Positions 24,759 through 29,211 of a stretch of 29,211 bases of DNA are shown here, in pieces. This stretch comes from an uncultured Lachnospiraceae bacterium (GTDB taxonomy: Bacteria; Bacillota_A; Clostridia; Lachnospirales; Lachnospiraceae). The translations under genes and the position numbers were made by a program. The notes beneath the pieces are model-generated. The model was not told where the DNA came from. It saw nothing but the letters and a program-made list of their open reading frames with translations, and did not search any database. The number at the start of each line of letters is the position of its first letter. The stretch's first letter is position 1. Location of the stretch: the NCBI GenBank assembly GCA_910577835.1, contig CAJTOU010000036.1, positions 1 through 29,211 on the forward strand. The letters run 5' to 3'.

Positions 24759-24836
24759 GCAACCTATCAAACTCACTACATCATCAAATCAATCATTTGC
24801 CCTTGTTTCGGGCCGCCCCGTTTGATAGCAGGTTGC
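24759..24836. repeat. Imperfect 14-bp inverted repeat bounding a GC-richer segment
   Basis: GCAACCTATCAAAC (24759-24772) pairs with GTTTGAT (24820-24826) plus AGGTTGC (24830-24836) with three unpaired bases. The enclosed segment is richer in GC (GGGCCGCCCCG near 24811) than anything nearby. This may be an end of a degraded mobile element. Confidence 0.5.
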
Positions 24837-24849
24837 TCGTATAGGTAAC

Positions 24850-25095
24850 CTAACTGGTGAAAGTGGAAATTTTCAAGCCCTCTATGCGTTTCTGTATTAG
24901 CCTGCATATATTGGAGAGAGCTGTGCTTGCCTCGTAGGAACCGTCCTGCCGTAAGCACATAAAAGACAGTTCTTCATAAGATTCTATATAGGTGTAGTGA
25001 AGTGCGGGCAAGGAAATGCTCCGCATTTCGTCTAAATAAGATGTGAAATTATATTTAATAGTGTGGTATACTGTTAATGCTGTTGTAAGAGACAA
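24850..25095 (-). pseudogene. Probable gene remnant within a foreign-looking 430-base segment
   Basis: The 434 bases between the APH-like and TPR genes contain one open frame on the minus strand of 81 codons (MSLTTALTVYHTIKYNFTSY...). It has no ribosome binding site, and the frame stays open upstream of the first ATG, as expected for the end of a longer gene. A second overlapping frame continues to about 24776 with an RGGPKQGQ-like basic tail, suggesting a frameshifted C-terminus. I do not recognise the protein. Foreign origin is inferred from composition and the adjacent inverted repeat. Confidence 0.35.
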
Positions 25096-25137
25096 ATCGG
25101 AATTGACCGAACTGAAAGAAAATAGAGGTATTTTATT

Positions 25138-25629
25138 ATGGGATTATTCAAAGAAAAAAAAGAAGAAGAAAAACTTGAAGAAATGACACCAGCACTTAAA
25201 GCAAAGTTAGACGAATTTGCTGAAAGGGGCAATCAATTTGAGGAAGAAGAACAATATGAAGAAGCTATACAAACATGGGAAGAAGGGCTTAATCTGATAC
25301 CAGAGCCGCAACAGTATTATAGCGAAACAATATGGTTTTTAGCCGCTATTGGGGATGTTTATTTTAAAAAAAGAATGTACTCGCAAGCACATAAATGCTT
25401 TGATAAAGCACGAGGAAATTTGAGCGGCGATGGATATGGAAATCCATTTATTATGCTTCGATTGGGCGAATGTTGTTTAGAAATTGGAGATGAAAAGAAT
25501 GCTATAGAATATTTGCTTCGAGCTTATATGATGGAGGGGAAAGAAATATTTGAGCCTGATGAGAATGGGGAGGATGATGGACAAAAGTATTTCGATTTTT
25601 TAAGAACTCATGTTGAACATATTGAATAA
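25138..25629 (+). CDS. TPR-repeat cytoplasmic protein (immunity-type candidate)
   Basis: A 163-aa acidic protein with a Lys/Glu-rich start (MGLFKEKKEEEKLEE) and about three TPR units: FAERGNQFEEEEQYEEAIQT, LAAIGDVYFKKRMYSQAHKC and LRLGECCLEIGDEKNAIEYL. There is no signal peptide or membrane segment. The AGAGG ribosome binding site is fair. Short proteins of this layout are common next to secreted toxin and immunity genes in Firmicutes, but nothing here fixes the role. It is flanked on both sides by decayed sequence. Confidence 0.75.
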   Translation: MGLFKEKKEEEKLEEMTPALKAKLDEFAERGNQFEEEEQYEEAIQTWEEGLNLIPEPQQYYSETIWFLAAIGDVYFKKRMYSQAHKCFDKARGNLSGDGYGNPFIMLRLGECCLEIGDEKNAIEYLLRAYMMEGKEIFEPDENGEDDGQKYFDFLRTHVEHIE

Positions 25630-26065
25630 AATATGTGTGATACCAATTCAAATTTAATTGACATTTTAACAGAAGTTTGATAGAATGATAGCAATCACTT
25701 GCATGAAGGTGATAAAACGAAAGAATTTATGTCAAAAAGATAATTGAGGTATTTTGTAAAGAGTATGAGTTGGCATCTATGAAGTATATATTAGGCAGTA
25801 CACAAAAATATACATATTTTGCAAAATGTAAACATGGATTTAAGTTTGTAATTTATCAGCGGGGCAAAAGCATGATAAAATTATTTAATTGAAGAAAATA
25901 TTATGCGTAAATGTGTATTTTGTCAAAAAGAAAAAGTCAGTTTATAGGGAAGCTGCCATAGGTGATAATACTAATCCACAGCATTTATATTAAATTATAT
26001 AAAAAATAATCAGAAAGAAAAATATGTAGTGAATTTTCTATAAGTTCATTATACAAGGTGAAAAA
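25630..26065 (+). other. 436-base region with decayed gene fragments
   Basis: No complete gene is visible. A 37-codon frame (25779-25892, start MKYILGSTQKYTYF) is open upstream of its ATG back to a stop near 25720 and has no good ribosome binding site. Another frame (25903-25947, MRKCVFCQKEKVSL) has a CxxC pair like the start of an HNH or zinc-ribbon protein, then a stop. A further fragment continues in another frame (VYREAAIGDNTNPQHLY). The pattern suggests remnants of one or two genes lost by frameshift. Confidence 0.5.
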
Positions 26066-26647
26066 ATGGATGATACAAGTCAGAAAATTATTGATGCTAC
26101 TATGTCACTGATACGTGATAAAGGATATGTAGCTACTACCACAAAGGACATTGCCCGTTTAGCCGGCGTAAACGAATGTACCCTGTTTCGAAAATTTCAG
26201 AGCAAAAAAGATATTGTGTTACAGGGAGTAGCTCAGGAAAAATGGAGAGCCGGCGTTACACCGGATATTTTCCAGAATGTACAGTGGGACCTGCAGCCGG
26301 ACTTGGAAATGTTTATGAATACTTATATGGATAAAATAACACCCGATTTTGTAAATTTATCAATCGGATTAAGAGCCCCGCAGCTTTATGATGAAACAGC
26401 GCCTATGATTATGAAAGTGCCACAGGCGTTTATATCTTCTCTGACAGAATATTTCAAAAAAATGGAACAATTGGGGAAAATAGCCCATTTTGATTTTGAA
26501 AGTCTGGCAATGACTGTTTTTTCCTCAACGTTTGGTTATACATTTTTAACGGCGTCTTTTCATCAAAATCTTACGAAAACAAATAGAAAAAATTATATAA
26601 AAAACAGTGTAAAAATTTTTGTTGATGGTATTTCAAATTTGAAATAA
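26066..26647 (+). CDS. TetR-family transcriptional regulator
   Basis: A 193-aa protein. The N-terminal TetR helix-turn-helix is clear (IIDATMSLIRDKGYVATTTKDIARLAGV, about 8-35, then NECTLFRKFQSKKDIV). The C-terminal ligand domain (about 60-193) is helical with little conservation to any named member. The AAGGTG ribosome binding site lies 5 bases before the ATG. A strong hairpin overlaps the stop codon, so it is not co-transcribed with ilvB by default. Targets unknown. The nearest candidate is its own promoter region or ilvBN. Confidence 0.9.
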   Translation: MDDTSQKIIDATMSLIRDKGYVATTTKDIARLAGVNECTLFRKFQSKKDIVLQGVAQEKWRAGVTPDIFQNVQWDLQPDLEMFMNTYMDKITPDFVNLSIGLRAPQLYDETAPMIMKVPQAFISSLTEYFKKMEQLGKIAHFDFESLAMTVFSSTFGYTFLTASFHQNLTKTNRKNYIKNSVKIFVDGISNLK

Positions 26648-26671
26648 AAGGACTGTCGCAGCAGTCCTTTT
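26646..26671 (+). terminator. Rho-independent terminator overlapping the tetR stop
   Basis: AAAAGGACTG (26646-26655) and CAGTCCTTTT (26662-26671) form a perfect 10-bp stem with a 6-base loop, with the Ts within the arm. The first arm begins inside the TAA stop. It separates tetR from ilvB, leaving only 47 bases for an ilvB promoter and ribosome binding site. Confidence 0.75.
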
Positions 26672-26718
26672 AAAATATATTAAGTGCAAGCAAGTACATG
26701 CATACAAGGAGGTAAAAA

Positions 26719-28461
26719 ATGAACATAACAGATAGAAAGGTTACAGGAGCCGAATTATTTGTAAAAGCACTGAAAGAAGAACAGGTAGACACACTTTTTG
26801 CATATCCGGGAGGACAGGCGATTGATTTGTTCAATGCTTTATATGGAGAAAAGGATATTACCATTATCCTGCCAAGACATGAACAGGGCCTTATTCATGC
26901 CGCTGACGGATATGCGCGTTCTACTGGAAAGACCGGTGTCTGTCTGGTAACAAGTGGCCCCGGTGCGACCAATCTAGTAACAGGAATTGCTACTGCAAAC
27001 TATGACAGCGTTCCGCTTGTCTGTTTTACAGGACAGGTGCCGACTAATCTGATTGGAAATGATGCATTTCAGGAAGTGGACATTGTAGGAATTACAAGAA
27101 GCATCTGTAAATATGCCATAACTGTCCGAAAAAGAGAAGATTTGGCAGAAATTATTAAAAAGGCATTCTATATCGCAAAAACAGGGAAACCAGGTGTTGT
27201 AGTGGTCGACCTTCCAAAAGATATCCAGCGGGAATATGGAAGTGATGTATATCCGAAAAATATAGAAATCAGAGGCTATAAACCCAAATCTTCTGTTCAT
27301 GCCGGACAGATAAAAAGAGCAATGGAATTGTTAAACAACGCAAAAAAGCCTGTTTTTTTAATTGGCGGAGGCGTAAATATCAGCCATGCAAATATGGAAA
27401 TGCAAAAATTTGCCGAGATAACAGGGGTTCCTGTGATTACTACTATTATGGGAAAAGGCGCAATTCCTGCCACACATAAGCTGTATGTAGGAAATATCGG
27501 CATACATGGAAGCTATGCTGCCAATACAGCCATTCAGCAATGTGATGTTTTATTCTCTGTTGGAACAAGGTTTAATGACCGCATTACAGGAAAAATAGAA
27601 GAGTTTGCTTCTAAGGCGGAAATTATCCATATTGACATAGATGCTGCTTCGATTTCAAGAAATATCGCTGTTTCTGTACCGATTGTGGCAGACGCAAAAA
27701 ATGCAGTCAGCACATTTATAGAAAAAGCGGAGCCTCTGGATATAAAAGCATGGGTACAGCAGATAAATGAATGGAAAAAACAATATCCTGTCGCTATGAA
27801 AAAAAATGGCATGACACCACAAAAAATTATACAGTGTATCAATCAGACTTTTGACAATGCAATTATTTCAACAGATGTAGGACAAAATCAATTATGGGCG
27901 ACACAGTTTCTTGATTTGAATGAAAAAAAGAAACTGCTGACTTCCGGAGGCTTAGGCACTATGGGATATGGTTTTCCGGCAGCGATTGGAGCAAAAATAG
28001 GCAATCCTGAAACAGATGTAGTGGTAATTTCAGGAGATGGCGGTATGCAGATGAATATTCAGGAAATGGCTACTGCCGTTGTATATGAACTGCCAATTAT
28101 TATTTGCATTTTAAATAACGGTTATTTGGGAAATGTCAGACAGTGGCAGGAAATGTTTTTTGATAAACGATATTCAAGCACCTGCATGCGTTATAGAAAA
28201 AGCTGTATGACTAATTGCAATGCTCCAAAGAAAAACTGTCCTGAATACACGCCGGATTTTATAAAATTAACAGAAAGCTATGGTGCAAATGGTATTCGGG
28301 TAACAGAAGAAAAAGAAATTATTCCGGCGTTAAATACAGCGAAAAATACAAAAAAAGTGCCGACTGTGATTGAGTTTATTATTGAAAGGGAAGAAAATGT
28401 TATGCCAATTGTTCCTCCCGGAAATGCTTTAAATGAAATGATTTTAGAAAGTGAGGATTAG
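26719..28461 (+). CDS. ilvB: Acetolactate synthase large subunit
   Basis: Thiamine-diphosphate enzyme that condenses two pyruvates to acetolactate (valine/leucine) or pyruvate with 2-ketobutyrate (isoleucine). The 580-aa protein has the catalytic Glu55 in PRHEQGLIHAADGYAR, the SGPGATN motif and the ThDP/Mg motif GDGGMQMN (about 441-448) with a downstream NNGYLGNVRQWQ. An unusual insertion near 489-507 has four cysteines spaced C-x6-C-x3-C-x6-C before YTPDF. The AAGGAGG ribosome binding site is strong. Its small subunit follows, so it is the anabolic type. No T-box leader is present. Confidence 0.95.
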   Translation: MNITDRKVTGAELFVKALKEEQVDTLFAYPGGQAIDLFNALYGEKDITIILPRHEQGLIHAADGYARSTGKTGVCLVTSGPGATNLVTGIATANYDSVPLVCFTGQVPTNLIGNDAFQEVDIVGITRSICKYAITVRKREDLAEIIKKAFYIAKTGKPGVVVVDLPKDIQREYGSDVYPKNIEIRGYKPKSSVHAGQIKRAMELLNNAKKPVFLIGGGVNISHANMEMQKFAEITGVPVITTIMGKGAIPATHKLYVGNIGIHGSYAANTAIQQCDVLFSVGTRFNDRITGKIEEFASKAEIIHIDIDAASISRNIAVSVPIVADAKNAVSTFIEKAEPLDIKAWVQQINEWKKQYPVAMKKNGMTPQKIIQCINQTFDNAIISTDVGQNQLWATQFLDLNEKKKLLTSGGLGTMGYGFPAAIGAKIGNPETDVVVISGDGGMQMNIQEMATAVVYELPIIICILNNGYLGNVRQWQEMFFDKRYSSTCMRYRKSCMTNCNAPKKNCPEYTPDFIKLTESYGANGIRVTEEKEIIPALNTAKNTKKVPTVIEFIIEREENVMPIVPPGNALNEMILESED

Positions 28462-28465
28462 TAAT

Positions 28466-28966
28466 ATGAAAAAAAGATGGCTCTGCCTGTTTGTTGAAAA
28501 CGAAATCGGAGTGCTTGCCAGAATTTCAGGCTTGTTTTCCGGAAAATCTTATAATTTGGACAGTTTAACAGTAGGAGTGACTGAAGATAACACTGTTTCC
28601 CGTATGACAATCAGTCTGACAAGTGATGACAGGACTTTTGAACAGGTAAAAAAGCAGTTAAACAGAAGTATTGAAGTTATAAAAGTAGTTGATTATACAG
28701 ATATTGCTGTTCATATGAAGGAATTAATGTTTATAAAAATAAATGGATGTTCGGATAAGGATATAGATGAGATTTTTAAAATATCACAGGTTTTTCATGT
28801 GAAAATAATTGATTATAACCGTAATGCGGTGCTGATAGAGAGTGTACAGACAGAAAAGCGGAATAATGATTTAAAAAGTCTGCTAGAAAAATGCTATGTG
28901 AATCGTATTGAAATAGTAAGAGGAGGAAGTGTTGCTGTTCAGGCATTGAGTATTATGGACAGATAG
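28466..28966 (+). CDS. ilvN: Acetolactate synthase small (regulatory) subunit
   Basis: A 166-aa regulatory partner of IlvB that carries valine feedback inhibition. The N-terminal ACT domain is clear (LCLFVENEIGVLARISGLFSGKSYNLDSLTVG, about 5-36, with the usual NEIGVLARI motif), and the C-terminal ALS_ss domain ends with IEIVRGGSVAVQAL. The start at 28466 has GAGG upstream and lies 4 bases after the ilvB stop, so the two are coupled. An in-frame ATG five codons earlier overlaps ilvB and is less likely. Confidence 0.94.
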   Translation: MKKRWLCLFVENEIGVLARISGLFSGKSYNLDSLTVGVTEDNTVSRMTISLTSDDRTFEQVKKQLNRSIEVIKVVDYTDIAVHMKELMFIKINGCSDKDIDEIFKISQVFHVKIIDYNRNAVLIESVQTEKRNNDLKSLLEKCYVNRIEIVRGGSVAVQALSIMDR

Positions 28967-29019
28967 AGTGCCTGAAAATTTAAACAGTATTGAGAAATTT
29001 TTATCTGGTGTTATAATCA

Positions 29020-29036
29020 GAAAAATCAGATTTTTC
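29020..29036 (+). terminator. Weak hairpin after ilvN
   Basis: GAAAAA and TTTTTC around a 5-base loop, 53 bases after the ilvN stop, could end the ilvBN transcript. It is short and AT-only in most pairs. Confidence 0.3.
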
Positions 29037-29111
29037 AGAAATAAGAGGTTTGTGTTTAAGGCAGTAGACACAACAATGTGAAGTGAATATCTTATTTGGA
29101 GGAATTACAAA

Positions 29112-29180
29112 ATGGCAAAATCCTTATTTGAAATAATGGCTACCGCAATCCCACTGGCTTTAGACGGTGGGTTAAGGTAG
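29112..29180 (+). pseudogene. 5' fragment of a TnpV-like transposon protein, cut by an IS end
   Basis: A GGAGG ribosome binding site precedes ATG and the codons MAKSLFEIM, which resemble the start of TnpV-type transposon proteins (MAKSLFEQMGGTY in my recollection). After residue 9 the sequence turns into a palindrome and the frame stops at TAG (29178-29180), giving 22 codons. The good ribosome binding site and abrupt change suggest an intact gene interrupted by an insertion. The remainder, if present, lies beyond the window. Confidence 0.45.
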
Positions 29181-29211
29181 CCAAAAGTGGTGGTTTGTGT
29201 TATACTTATGG
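29133..29211 (+). mobile_element. Partial left end of a second IS200/IS605-type element
   Basis: GGCTACC (29138-29144) pairs with GGTAGCC (29176-29182), and inside it CCCAC (29150-29154) pairs with GTGGG (29167-29171) with an asymmetric loop. This is the same hairpin plan as the left end at 20758-20803. About 30 bases follow before the window ends, so any tnpA or tnpB is not visible. The left boundary is estimated by analogy with the first element. Confidence 0.55.

Overview
The window reads as a chromosomal segment of a low-GC, spore-forming Gram-positive bacterium of the class Clostridia, most probably a gut Lachnospiraceae. The evidence is a complete spoIIA sporulation operon, AT-rich composition with strong AGGAGG-type ribosome binding sites, and a DusB / DUF6145-like / BirA / ArgF cluster of the kind seen in that family. 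No rRNA, tRNA or CRISPR array was seen.

Bases 1-4548 are rightward core genes: folC, a 54-aa ORF overlapping the next gene, a zinc-ribbon TPR membrane protein, a terminator, then spoIIAA-spoIIAB-sigF. A 141-base perfect-stem inverted repeat lies between sigF and the next, convergent, gene. Bases 4789-9774 are leftward: a membrane protein, dusB, a DUF6145-like gene, birA, a small membrane protein, argF with its own promoter and a possible ArgR half-site, a long hairpin and a CD3324-like regulator. A 19-codon ORF with a very good ribosome binding site and a GT8 glycosyltransferase follow.

Bases 11050-18463 are metabolic and signalling genes. A MerR regulator diverges from an alpha/beta hydrolase whose promoter has the 19-bp spacer and dyad typical of MerR control. 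A HAD phosphatase is paired with a glycerol-1-phosphate dehydrogenase (AraM/EgsA family). A Sel1-repeat protein and a Cache-type chemoreceptor follow.

Bases 18668-26065 are accessory. They hold immunity-type genes without a visible toxin (SUKH-3-like, YwqG/DUF1963, an SMI1-like protein, an unassigned 119-aa protein, a TPR protein), a DUF4352-like surface protein, an APH-fold kinase-like protein and decayed gene fragments. A TnpB-only IS200/IS605-type element is inserted exactly at the stop codon of the SMI1-like gene. The DUF4352 gene has an 8-bp G/C homopolymer inside its promoter spacer, which suggests phase variation.

Bases 26066-28966 are a TetR regulator, a terminator and ilvB-ilvN (acetolactate synthase). 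The last 100 bases hold the start of a TnpV-like transposon ORF cut after about nine codons by what looks like the left-end hairpin of a second IS605-type element that continues beyond the window.
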